A stretch of 64,000 bases of DNA from Symbiodinium natans (lineage: Eukaryota > Sar > Dinophyceae > Suessiales > Symbiodiniaceae): NCBI GenBank assembly GCA_905221605.1, contig CAJNDS010000021.1:1-64000 (forward strand), written 5' to 3'. Position numbers and translations under genes: made by a program. The notes below the pieces were generated by a model that was not told the DNA's origin, made no database searches, and saw only the letters and a program-made list of their open reading frames with translations. Shown in pieces: positions 53,946 to 63,719 of this stretch; the first letter of the stretch is position 1; each line of letters begins with the position of its first letter.

Positions 53946-54734
53946 TGACTGTAAGCTTTGTCCTCGCACTTTGCCTTCCCGGATTCTCTGATCGCCATCC
54001 GTGGATGGCGTCTACCCAGCCGGGCTTTGGGCTTTGTGATCTGCTTTAGGTTCGAGATTCAAGAGGGCTCAGGGTTTCGTGGGTCTTGCAGGGTTTGGGG
54101 GTTGAGGGTCTGAAGGTGCTTGAGCGGTTGGGTTCAGAGGGACTTAGGTCAAGTGTTTGATGTCCTGGCCCCCAGGGTTCGGCTGCGTGACTGCGATTTC
54201 AGAGGGCTTGGCTGGCCGGTGAGAGCCAGGTCGCTCTGGCTGGAGGAGTTGCCACGGCCGATGACATGGCGCCCTGGCGCAAGCTGAAGCTTCTTCCGGC
54301 ACTTCACCCGTGGAAGTCGCTATATTGCTGTAAACACCCTGCAGCCCCATGAAATCTCCGCGAGAAGAAGAGCTGAGGATGCAACGGGCGTACCTCCCCC
54401 ACCGACAGTTCCAGAGGTTCGGGATTTCCGCATCGATGGCAAAGCATATATAGCATATTAGAGCTTGACGGGGACACAGCGGACCATGATGGCCCACAGT
54501 TTCCGTCACGTGTGATCGCAGGCATGGCTGCCCAACAAACTCCGCAAACGGCAAGGCGCATTCGGTCGTAGGCCAGGTTGAGCTGCTTGGTCTCGGTAGT
54601 CGCGAGTCAGGTTTGCTGGACCACACGGATGTGTGCTTTCCCAAGTGAAAGCCAAGTGGTTAATTATCCGCTTTTCCACTTTTTCCATGGTTCCCACGCC
54701 CTCGCCCAGGCCGGCCAGACAGAAGGTGCCTTTC

Positions 54735-54843
54735 ATCCACTGGGGCTACAGGCCACCACCTGCAGGCCCAAGTCCTCGCTGTTGGAAGTGTCAGGGATGA
54801 GGAGATCATGCTTTGGGACATCTCTTCGGCGTTGAGGGGTTTC
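54735..54843 (+). CDS. Possible exon with WD40-like strand
   Basis: The frame reads GHHLQAQVLAVGSVRDEEIM, then LWDISSALRGFGP and a stop. The sequence LAVGS..DEEIMLWDI resembles one WD40 blade (GH..V.AVGS.D..I.LWD). A single blade is weak evidence, and no neighbouring blades were found. Confidence 0.3.
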
Positions 54844-54949
54844 GGGCCGTAGTTCTGTAGAGTTTCGCGACATTTAGGGTTTTTTTTTAAAGCTTACAAT
54901 AGCCCTAAAAACCCTAAATGGGTGTTTTAACGCTACAAAAACCCTAAAT

Positions 54950-55085
54950 ACTACGACACCTTCTACGCCTTCTGTGGCACGTGCTGGAATGTTGCCGTGG
55001 TCTCAGGGCCCTGGGACCTGCTGCAGAGCATGTTCCGGATTCACAACGAGACTGGCAGCTCAGATGCATCTGTGGCCAAGAAGGG
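54950..55085 (+). CDS. Exon, unknown family
   Basis: The frame reads KYYDTFYAFCGTCWNVAVVS, then GPWDLLQSMFRIHNETGSS, and has protein-like composition. It is followed at 55087 by (TTTAGGG)n. An opposed pair of short telomere-like words (54880-54945) precedes it. A further coding-like segment near 55400-55550 (EVQVTHPNLLFLGRSANLDD) may belong with it. Confidence 0.4.
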
Positions 55086-55086
55086 C

Positions 55087-55142
55087 TTTAGGGTTTAGGG
55101 TTTAGGGTCTAGGGTTTAGCGTTTAGGGTTTAGGGTTTAGGG
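55087..55142. repeat. (TTTAGGG)n tract
   Basis: Eight heptamers, with variants TCTAGGG and TTTAGCG. A second, shorter tract lies at 55577-55605. Confidence 0.9.
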
Positions 55143-56514
55143 CAGCGACTGCAGGCTTCACTGGTGGCATCTGTGGCAATCGCGCTTGCGTGCGTGGCCT
55201 GTCCAGGCAACATCTGGTCTCACATGATTGGAGCCGGCTACTTTGCCAGAGCCTCGAGACGGAGTTTTGATCCTTCTTCCGCTACTTCTGCATGGATTGC
55301 AGGCCTGGGTTGGTGTGGATGCAGCCCTGGGTTTCGCGAGAGCAAGCAGCTTTCAGCAGCAGGCACATGCAGTTGAAGCAGCGAACTTCCCTGAAGCAAG
55401 AAGTTCAAGTGACTCATCCCAACTTGCTCTTCCTTGGGCGCTCAGCCAACCTTGATGATGACTGGCTCAGCAATTCCAAGCATGCTGCGATGAACCAGCT
55501 GAGTGAAGTACAGTTCTACTCACCTTGGATCCCCCACCCCGCAGCCAGGAAGTGATTTAAGAACAGGCTCCTCTTTTTAGGGTTTAGGGTTTAGGGTTTA
55601 GGGTTGTTGCATCAGTATCCCGAACAGCAGTTTCTTGCCAGCCATGGGCGGTGGAGCGTTGTGGCTGCAGTTCCTTGTCGATAAAATCTATAAGCTTCCA
55701 TTGAATTCTGTGCTTGGCCATTTATTGACTTCCTCGCTTCTCCCTTGAACTCTGAATCCTCGGTTTCTCTGAGCCTGATCTACACAGAAAGCTGATGGTC
55801 CATTTGGGTATTCCCCAAAAAAGGGTAACCCCTCAAGATACCCCAAGATGGGGCCCTCGATTGCCCCCCCCCCCCCCCCATTTTATGCAAAATCGCCTGA
55901 GGAAAGCGATGCATGGGAGAGCTATGAATATGATACTCCCATGCTTTCTGATTCTCGCAGCGATGGCACTGTTGATCTGGTGCCATGCTACGGCGAACCT
56001 TGGCACGAGATGCTCCCCGTTGTTGTTTAGCATGCCTCTCTGAAACTTTGTAAAGATTCGTGTATGCATGATCAGGAAGGATGCAAATGATGGCTCTTCC
56101 ACCATCTTTCTGGGTTTAATAGCCCCTTGGCAAGTCAGCGAGTCGTTCGGACTCCATGCTGTGTTTCACTGTTCGTGCCGTGCAAGTTCTCAGTGCATCG
56201 GATTCCGCTGACCCTAAACCCTAAACAGTCCGGAGCCTCAAACGTGGAAGCCGAAATCTATCCCAAACCCTCAGCCCCACACCATGATGGCCTTGAATCT
56301 ACAGAGCCCTGGTGCAGGTGATACAGATGCTGCCTTTGCTGTTCCTGGAGCTGAGAATAGCGCCAGTGCCCTCAGCTATCTCCTGCACCGTTCGATGTCG
56401 GTGGCATGCTGTGTGAAGCTAGCTGGCCCCTCTATGAAACCCTACAAACCTACAAATCCTACGGCACCCCTACGAAACCCGCAAATCCCAAACCCCAAAC
56501 CCTAAAGCCCAGCT

Positions 56515-56768
56515 CAGGTCCTGTCCAGATCCGGAGGCGATGCTGGCGATGTTTGGCATCAAGGCAACTGGCCGAAGCGTTTGGTTTAGGGTTTAGGGTT
56601 GAGGGTTGAGGTCGAGTGCCTTCAGCCCAACCCCAAGCCTTGCAGCAAGCCGCAACCTTTCCAGTTGCAGAGGTCCTGCTCCTGCATGGATGCTTCATGA
56701 CGCTTCGAGTCTGCGTGGCCCGGCTTAACGCAATTGGGTGCGACATGCAAGAGCTGAATGAAGGCTAA
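56515..56768 (+). CDS. Two exons of an unknown gene, terminal exon included
   Basis: DPEAMLAMFGIKATGRS (near 56533-56583) runs directly into a TTTAGGG tract (56583-56605). After it, QPQALQQAATFPVAEVLLLH and GCFMTLRVCVARLNAIGCDM, then QELNEG, end at TAA 56766-56768. The tract therefore again looks intronic. I do not recognise the family. Confidence 0.4.
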
Positions 56769-57191
56769 GATCAACCGAAGCCTTCGGTTCTAATGAAGTG
56801 GATCGTCCCGAGGCGTGGCCTTTGATGGAAGTAGGAATTGGTTGGTCAAACCTTGCGGGTACCATCGCCGTGGTCGCCGTGTCTCGTGGCCGCACGCATA
56901 TGCCCAATTGTGTCTTCAAGTCACAACGAGACAAGTGATGGTCCTTCGATATGCGGGTTGCGGGTATTTCAACAACCACAAGGCAAACATGGGTGAACAT
57001 GCTTGTCCTCATATCCACAAGTAGATTCCCCAGTTGAACCTAGAGTCTTTTTGACGACGGCTCCCACACTCCACACTCCAGCGTTGTGGCAGGCTGCAAG
57101 CTGGCTTTCGCTTCAAGTGGAAAGTGGAATCCGTCACCGCCGCCTGCCTTGCAAACAGCTGAGCAAGCAGGTCGTAGCTATCATTATGATG

Positions 57192-57289
57192 TGGGATGTT
57201 CCCCTAATGCTAGCAGTTCTTAATAGGGATTACAATAGGGGCTACCATAATCCCTATGATGGACTGTTAGTATAAGGGGGAACATCCCA
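57192..57289. mobile_element. MITE-like palindromic element, complete 98-bp copy
   Basis: The termini TGGGATGTTCCCC and GGGGGAACATCCCA are inverted. The interior also folds: TAATAGGGATTACAATAG opposes CTACCATAATCCCTATGAT. Relatives lie at 42399-42470, 40003-40110 and 32813-32884. No coding capacity is present. The target-site duplication is unclear. Confidence 0.85.
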
Positions 57290-57349
57290 AATTCTCAATC
57301 TTGTTACCACGATTCTTCGTATGTCAATGTGGCGATGTATTATTGTAGG

Positions 57350-58440
57350 ACTCCGTGGCCAGTGCAGCATGTCAAGTGTCCTGCCCATCGCAGAACCAAG
57401 GAGCACATGGATGTACTGTGCCTGGTGATCTTAGCGGGCATCGGGGCTCTCCTTACAGAGATCTTCGAGTATGACACGCCGCGCGGCTGAATTTTTTTGG
57501 TCGCTGCGTAGGAGAGATTCTTAAACTCTTGAACCCCAAACTAACCCCCAAAACCCTAAAAACCATATTCTTGGGAGACTGGAAGGCCGTACCTTTTGCT
57601 TGAGCACACAATCTTCACGGCTTCGAGCTACATCGAAGTCGTGGGCTTCGTACCCGCCGTGTGGCTGCCTGGCATGAACTGTGGGGGCTAGAAAGCCCCC
57701 CTTGTTTGCTTCTTGGGATGTTTTGGGGGGCTTTGTAGCTTCCGAAGTTCCCAGGATGGTGCACCAGTCTGCCAAGAAGAACGACGACGCCACTCAGACG
57801 CAGCACAAGGATGTGCAAGGGCTCAGCGGCGCTCACATGCGAGCTCTCTGAGGTGACCCGGACCGGTGGCGTTGACCTGCAACGGCAAGCGCTCTTCTTC
57901 TTTGCCTCCTGCCTGCATGAGCACCGAGGGGATGCAGTTTGTCTGTGCACAAGCATGTCACGGCGTGTCAGTGCGCTGCACCATGCAGGTGTTCTTGGTA
58001 GGCATCTTGTCTGGATCTGGTGCTTCTGTGCTTGCATGGATGTGGTGGACGTTCGTGGTTGCGCATGCTGCACCCAGCACTTTGATGATGTAGCAGTTGG
58101 ACCAGTCTGTTCTGTGCACTCGCTACCTTGAATCCAGCAATGATGTTAAGGTGTGTCTCTGTGTGTGTGCCCCAAGCGGCTAACCCCCTCATACCCGGGG
58201 GCATACCCGTTCGTGGCACGTTTGATCCTGAGTCACATCATTCTTATGGTTTCGGGAAACTAATTTCTGAATGAGAATATTCCATGTTAATTCAAGATGA
58301 CTACAGTCCTGTGGCACGAGCATGAAGTGCATCACAGCAACAACCCGCACCTGCTGCAAAGAGTCTCCCCTGGACTGCACTCGACAGGATTTTATGTCTT
58401 CGAAGACTTGATCACAGCGTGGAAAATCAAGCACTTGTCA
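57350..58440 (+). CDS. Multi-pass membrane protein, ER retention-receptor-like (tentative)
   Basis: Exon pieces in order are: KEHMDVLCLVILAGIGALLT and EIFEYD (57393-57490); FTASSYIEVVGFVPAVW (57613 to about 57663); MVHQSAKKNDDATQTQHKDV (from 57756); QRQALFFFAS (near 57878); and GFYVFEDLITAWKIKHL (58388-58438). Joining VPAVW to MVHQ uses a GC donor and AG|G acceptor and restores the W codon. The pattern of a membrane helix rich in V/P/A, then a short charged loop, then an aromatic helix, loosely recalls the KDEL (ERD2) receptor order S.YLE.VAILPQL...ML. The resemblance is weak, and another seven-helix family is equally possible. Confidence 0.35.
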
Positions 58441-58767
58441 GGAGCCATCGACGTGCGACGTGCAGTGGATGTTGTGAGCATGATGTGTGGCGAGCAGAAC
58501 TGCAGCAGAACTGCCAAGCTTGAAGAGGACTTGCCGCTGCTGGCCACATCGTCCACTTCCTGATGCTCTCACATTTTGCTAGCGACTTGGCCGTCACCAT
58601 GAAGAGGGTGCAAAGGGCGGTTCTTTCTCAGCCATCCCTGATATGAAAAGCTAGATGATGACCATGATGGTTCCTGTGGTCATGACTTCTGAACTTTGGC
58701 AGCCTTGGGAGGTTTTCTTCTGCTACAGATCTCCAGTGGGACGAACGGATTGAGGGGAGCCTTGTGA

Positions 58768-59284
58768 TTGCGTTTTCGATTTCCTGGCATCCCGGGAAGC
58801 GCCGACTTGTTTGTGGGAGGCCCGGCAAGCCAGGCGTCTTCCCCTGGAGCTCGGGGTGTGTCAGGTGTTCAGGCTCGGTTTAATGTGCTCTCGCGCACAG
58901 CGAATCGTTGGAGCGTTGAGACCAGCAAGTACATGCAAGAGCTGTATACAGCAAATCGCATGAACATTCGTAGATGGACATGGCTTCCGGTGCAGCGTAT
59001 ACATGCTCATGCATTACCTGACCAAAGTGTCACAGACAGTCGGTGCTCCATGCACACTGATGTGAACTGCTTTACGACGAAGTTCCATGATTTATATACT
59101 CTGCCTGGCATTGCGCCCAGCCCGGCAAAACGGACCCGTCAAGGTTGATGGTTGGGTCGCACGGTCAGAGGCCATCCGGCAAAAAGCGTGGAAAGTCGAC
59201 CAGGCTGCGACTCTTTGGATATTCATTCTGGTCGCCTGTACCTTACAAACTTTCTTGTCTTGGCTGGTTGTAACAAGGCTATAG
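58768..59284 (+). CDS. Coding-like exons with a C-terminal membrane helix, unknown
   Basis: One frame (58768-59148) reads ARFNVLSRTANRWSVETSKY and MQELYTANRMNIRRWTWLPV. An overlapping frame (to 59284) reads VDGWVARSEAIRQKAWKVDQ, then AATLWIFILVACTLQTFLSW, a clear hydrophobic helix. A splice between them is likely, but was not located. More helix-like segments follow at 59305-59380 and 59490-59540. Family unknown. Confidence 0.3.
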
Positions 59285-59875
59285 CTTGCCCTGCTAGGTG
59301 GCCAGTGCCTACTGCTGCATTTGTTCTGTTGTCTTTCACCTGTGCTCTTGCCGTGCTCTCAGCTGCTACTGGTCGCCACCCTGCTGCAGCGTCAGGGGGT
59401 TTGAGCCCAGGTGCCCGTGTCAGCGTTCGAGACTGCACGCCTGCAACCCAATACGTCCCAATACCAGATCCTTCGATTGCACGTCGGCCTTGATGACTCA
59501 TGCTTTTCTGGTATTGCTAGTCTATCTCAGGTACAAGATGGATCTCACAGGCATTGTGGTCTTGATTGCTGCATCGTGCTCCCAGCTTCTGGTGAAGGAT
59601 ACCTCATGTGCAAAGATCGCGGCCGGGCTGCGAGGTACTTCACTGGTATCGCCGATGCCCAACACGTTATCTTGCGCATGAACCGGTCTGTGTGTGATAG
59701 CCACGGCGACTGGAGGCTCTTGGCTACCGGTGCTATCCCGTCAACGCCCAAAGCGTGTCGTAGACCCGTAGACCTACTTCAAGAGCCGTGGATGGGTTTG
59801 TAAGGCCTTGCGTAGCTTCTACCTCCTCTACGCCGCCCTGATCTCCCTTGCGCTGGCCGTGCCCACGCGCCACGC

Positions 59876-61180
59876 TTGCACGCCACGCTTCGGATACAGC
59901 AGCGCCGTGCCATCATGATGTCGGCTCGAGCTCGAGCTGCAGGAAGTAGGAATCCGGAAGCTTTTGAGAGCTTGGGCATGATCCCAATCCATGCGAGAGT
60001 GGCTGGGACACCTGGGATATTTTGGACACCTTGGGCTCCAGGGCCTTTGCCCCCCGAGCGGCCCAGAAGGGAGCCGAACCAGTCCACGTCTCGGCGGGAT
60101 GCTTGGGTCCTGGCCTGTGTGGCAGTGGCAGGTCCCAGCCTAGTGGTAGGCAAGCGTGCCAGAGCAGCCAGCAAACTGACTGTGATACACACCGTCGGAG
60201 GGACAACGGTTGCGATCCCAGGATCGAATCCAGACAGCGTGGTTGCTCATGCGCTGGACAAGACGGTGTATCCTGCACAGTGGCCTTACACAGCCCGGGA
60301 TTTCTTTCGTCTGGATAGCAGCGACGATGCTGAGTTCTATGCTGAGCCAAAGCTTGTGAAGCACCTGGAGGACAAGACGCTCGACGCGCTCACCAGATTC
60401 TATGCGACAGTTTTTCCAAAAGATCGGCCCTTTGACGCCTTGGACATATGTTCATCCTGGGTGTCCCACTATCCGAAGGAGCCCAAGCCAGCGCGCTTGG
60501 CCATCACCGGCATGAATGCCGAGGAGCTCAAGCGCAACGTGCAGGCGACAGACTGGTCTGTGCAGGATCTGAATGCGACGCCTCGGCTTCCATATGGTGA
60601 TGCCGAGTTCGACGTTGTCACCAACACGGTCTCGGTGGACTACTTGACCAAGCCGCTGGAGGTGCGCGGCTCTGATCAGTGCACAGTTGTGCGAACAGTG
60701 CTGGTGTAGCAGATGCATGACCCAATGACCCGGAATGAAAACCCCAAATAAGCCCTAAACTTACCCTAAACCCTAAACCCTAAACCCTAAACCCTAAACC
60801 CTAAACCCTAAACCCTAAACCCTAAAACGACCCCCAAACCTACTTCCCACTGAGACGCTGAGGTTTTCACGGAGGTCGGCCGGGTTCTGCGTCCCGGGGG
60901 CCTTGCGATCGTGGCCTTCTCGAACCGCTGCTTTCTGTCGCTTGCCGTTGGTTAGTAGGGAATGAGGGAATGAGGGTACCCTATATAATCCCTTACATAG
61001 GGGGATATAGCAGTAAGGTCAAAGCTCGTAGCCCTCTGGAGCACGGGGGACCCAGACGATCGCGCGGAAGTGGCGGCGAGCTACTTCCATTTTGCAGGCT
61101 GCTTCTCCGATCCCGAGGTTGCCGATCTGTCACCACCCAACACAGATCCCCTCTACGTCGTCTGCGCAGTGAAGAAGTGA
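59876..61180 (+). CDS. Plant-like SAM-dependent methyltransferase
   Basis: Three exons: up to 60661, 60863-60950 and 61014-61180 (TGA). The first carries FDALDICSSWVSHYP, MNAEELKRN, VQDLNATPRLPYGDAEFDVV and TNTVSVDYLTKPLE; the second VFTEVGRVLRPGGLAIVAFS and NRCF; the third WSTGDPDDRAEVAASYFHFA and PNTDPLYVVCAVKK. The order of DICSSW..HYP, GM..EELKRN, QDLN, FD..TN.VSVDYL.KPL and LRPGGL.I..FSNRCF matches a plant and algal class I methyltransferase family of unknown substrate. Upstream, SRRDAWVLACVAVAGPSL and VVGKRARA look like a twin-arginine thylakoid-targeting stretch. Intron 1 (60662-60862, GT-AG) contains (CCCTAAA)n; intron 2 is 60951-61013 (GT-AG). The start codon is uncertain: the first 60 or so codons are unlike the family and could include an unrecognised intron. 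Confidence 0.75.
60745..60826. repeat. (CCCTAAA)n inside methyltransferase intron 1
   Basis: About eleven heptamers lie within an intron that is well defined by a conserved protein on both sides (KPLE | VFTEVGRVL). Confidence 0.95.
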
Positions 61181-61479
61181 TGGGAAGTGCCGAAATGTGC
61201 GGGTCAGCCTGAGACGTGAGGCTTGCTCATGATGTGCTTTGGGTACCCTCCTGTGTTTTCCCAGCCAGGCCTCTCTTGAAGCCAGAGATGGTGAAGGAGG
61301 GGCATGATGATTGCGGGTCCAAGAATGCTCGTTCTTCATGGGTTGTGAAAGTGTGGTGGGGGCTTGGTACTTTTGCAAGATATGGCCAGGACTTGGCACA
61401 TCACATGGTGCTCTGTGTGGTGCTGGGGCTTGTACCTGCAGCCGGTGCCCCAGATGAGGGTTTACGAAAAGAAGGGGCC

Positions 61480-61565
61480 CCTAAGAGTGTACCCCCCAAA
61501 TGCCGTAATCCTGATTATGGGACCCCCAAAAAGGGTACCCCTATTTTTGGAAACCCCCCAGATGT
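61480..61565. mobile_element. Short dispersed element with CCCCCAAAAAGGGTACCCC core
   Basis: TGTACCCCCCAAATGCC..TAATCC, then ACCCCCAAAAAGGGTACCCC and TATTTTTGG align with the element at 47150-47240 over about 75 bases. Confidence 0.5.
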
Positions 61566-61996
61566 GCGGCTAGCCTTTGACGATATGGGCATGCGGCATT
61601 GGGAACAGCTCCCTGTATCTCAGTACCGAGGTGCACTTTCTGTGCACAGCCACTGCAAAGGAACGGGGCCTTTGGCGCATGGTGCTTCTTTGCGTCAATG
61701 CAATCAGAGATATCTTGAACCTGCACCCTACACATCCCCTAAGCCCCAAAACCCCTACCCGAAGAAGCTCTGAAGTCTGTTTAGCTTGCCATGTCACTGT
61801 TCACTCTTGCTTTGGGCCCAAACTTCTAGGGGTCTCATTCCGCTGCGCAAAAAATGCCACCACCAAGGCGGAGTGTGCAGACACCCGAGCGAGGAAGCAC
61901 AGAATGTACAAGTAGCCACAGCTTTTGGCACATGATCGTCTTGCGCCCCCTTTGATGGCTTTGTCTTTGTGCCCAGCTTAGAGTCATCCGATCCCA

Positions 61997-62092
61997 GGGG
62001 CTCACAAGCTCAGAAATCTTGCTGAGAAAGCGCTGAGGCAGGAAGAGTGGAGCCCCGAGCTCTTGAATGAGCTGCAGCGGGCGTGCGCCTAA
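61997..62092 (+). CDS. Terminal exon of an unidentified gene
   Basis: After ATCCCAG, the frame reads GAHKLRNLAEKALRQEEWSP, then ELLNELQRACA and TAA at 62090-62092. It looks coding and ends about 140 bases before the globin start. Upstream exons were not located; weak candidates lie between 61570 and 61915. Confidence 0.35.
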   Translation, partial: GAHKLRNLAEKALRQEEWSPELLNELQRACA

Positions 62093-62230
62093 GACTCCGT
62101 GCCCAAGTTTGCTACGTGTTTTTCACGGTGCTTTGTGGAGGCTCCGAATGCGTTGCCTTGGTTGCCCTTGTCACTGCAGTCCCTGTGGTAGCATTCAGCT
62201 CAAGCTTCCTGCCTTGGCAGAAGAAGTGCT

Positions 62231-62946
62231 ATGGCCGTGGTTGGGGAAAACCACCCGACGCCGATTACCCTTGATTTGAAGAGTCCTCCGGTCGATGTGA
62301 ACGCTCCACTGGATGCAAGGGACATCGACTTGGTCCAGCAGACGTTTGCTCGGCACTTCGGTTGAACAGCAAGACTTTCTAGGGTAGGCCGCAGGTCGTC
62401 AGTAGAAGTTCTCGTCGCACTGCTGTGGGCGGGTTCAGGGCTCAGGTTGCGGGGGGGGGGGGGGGGTGGTTTGGTTTGTCTTGCAAAGGGGCTTCAAGAT
62501 TGAGGCGGAAGCCACGCACAGAGCAGTTTCTTCAGCTAAGGGTTGCGATGCTTGGTTCGAACACCATTGGACGGATCTTATTCATGAACATTTTCAAGAT
62601 TGCTCCGGGTGCCGTGGAGTTGTTTCCCTTCGCCAAAGGCGACGCTCACATGTGGAGACCTGGGAGTCCACTGGAAGTGCATGCGCTGAAGGTGGTTGAG
62701 ACAGTGGCCACAGCAGTATCACTTCTCAAGGACCTCGATACCTTAGTGCCGATTTTGCAAAGCCTGGGCCTGAAACACGTGGGCTACGGAGTGGAGAAGG
62801 CGCACTATGATGTGGTCGGCCAAGCACTTATTGCCACATTGGAGGTGGCACTTACGCGCCATTTCACTGAGCCGGTGAAGAATGCTTATTTGAAGGTTTG
62901 GACCATTGTCAAGAACACCATGATCACTGACAATTATGGCGAATGA
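62231..62946 (+). CDS. Neuroglobin-like globin
   Basis: Two exons (62231-62352 and 62541-62946) give 175 residues. The N-terminus reads MAVVGENHPTPITLDLK; the globin fold runs from DIDLVQQTFARVAMLGSNTI (A helix) through GRILFMNIFKIAPGAVELFP to LGLKHVGYGVEKAHYDVVGQ and a final KVWTIVKNTMI. His88 (in EVHALKVVE) and His120 (in GLKHVG) are 32 residues apart, the same spacing as the distal E7 and proximal F8 histidines of neuroglobin (64 and 96). A heme-binding, possibly six-coordinate, globin is expected. The intron has a GC donor (TTTGCTCG|GCACTTCG) and an AAG|G acceptor, and contains a poly-G run. Both halves of Arg41 are needed to keep frame. The ATG follows CTTGGCAG, a possible spliced-leader acceptor. 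Confidence 0.88.
62449..62466. repeat. Poly-G run in the globin intron
   Basis: About eighteen G with one T, within the 188-base intron. Confidence 0.9.
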
Positions 62947-63560
62947 AACGGCCAGTATAGCGGTTGGTCTTCAATCGCTACATATGATGAGCAAGGGTAA
63001 GCGTAATGCGGCCAAAGGGTGCACGGGATCAAAGAGCCTGGCACCTCTTGTGTCAACTGTGTCGAGCATGAGAGTGTTGAAAGTTGTTTCACTCAAGGCC
63101 AGAGTGCTCTCTGCAATGATGTTCTGTTTCACAGTTGCAAGTATCTTTGAAGCTTTGAAATCCAGAGGGTGGCGGTTTCGCTGATCCGACATTCAGTCCC
63201 CAGCTTCTTTCGATGTCTCGGTCACGTTTCAAGAGCATCGCCACCCCATCCATGCTAAGCCAGTCTCGGACTTTTCCAGCGCCAGTCCTGAGAACGCCAA
63301 GGGTTGAAGGATGAGATCAGGATTATTCCTACCTTCTCTATGCTTATAAACTATATGATCTAGAGGTGCTTTCCAGTGCCATATATTTTCATTTTTTTGT
63401 TTTGGTTGGTGTTGGTAGCTAGGATGGCATTTTAGTGCGGCAAGGGCCGGCGCCGAGCGTCTTCGTCCCGGACCAGTGAGTGGGAATAGAACGTCACTGC
63501 AGAAAAGCTATGCGGGTTGCAGGGCTGCTCGCTGTGACGGAGGCACTGCCCCTCTGGCAT
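62947..63560. other. Unassigned region downstream of the globin
   Basis: An 82-codon + frame (62936-63184) overlaps the globin stop, and a minus frame of similar size mirrors it. Neither shows a family motif. Probably 3' untranslated and intergenic sequence. Confidence 0.35.
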
Positions 63561-63569
63561 TTCTCAGAT

Positions 63570-63642
63570 TCTATATATGTGTATATGTATATATCGGTTG
63601 TATATATACATATATGTGTGTATATATATATATATATTTCTC
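63570..63642. repeat. (TA)n-rich microsatellite
   Basis: TATATATGTGTATATGTATAT type, similar to the tract at 44095-44165. Confidence 0.9.
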
Positions 63643-63719
63643 TTAGGTTGTGAGCACTTGAGCCCCAGATTGTTAAAGAGAAACTCTCCAGCGTCTACTC
63701 TTAAGCCGAGCTGGGCCTC

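Larger units (their letters stand above)
52400..54700. other. Mostly unassigned region
   Basis: Apart from the exon at 53747-53841 and the repeat tracts, only weak coding-like pieces are seen, and none matches a family. Confidence 0.35.

Noticed and set aside
57183-57289. C-terminal part of the 57003 frame (MMWDVPLMLAVLN...)
   Set aside because: It is the palindromic MITE-like element translated by chance.
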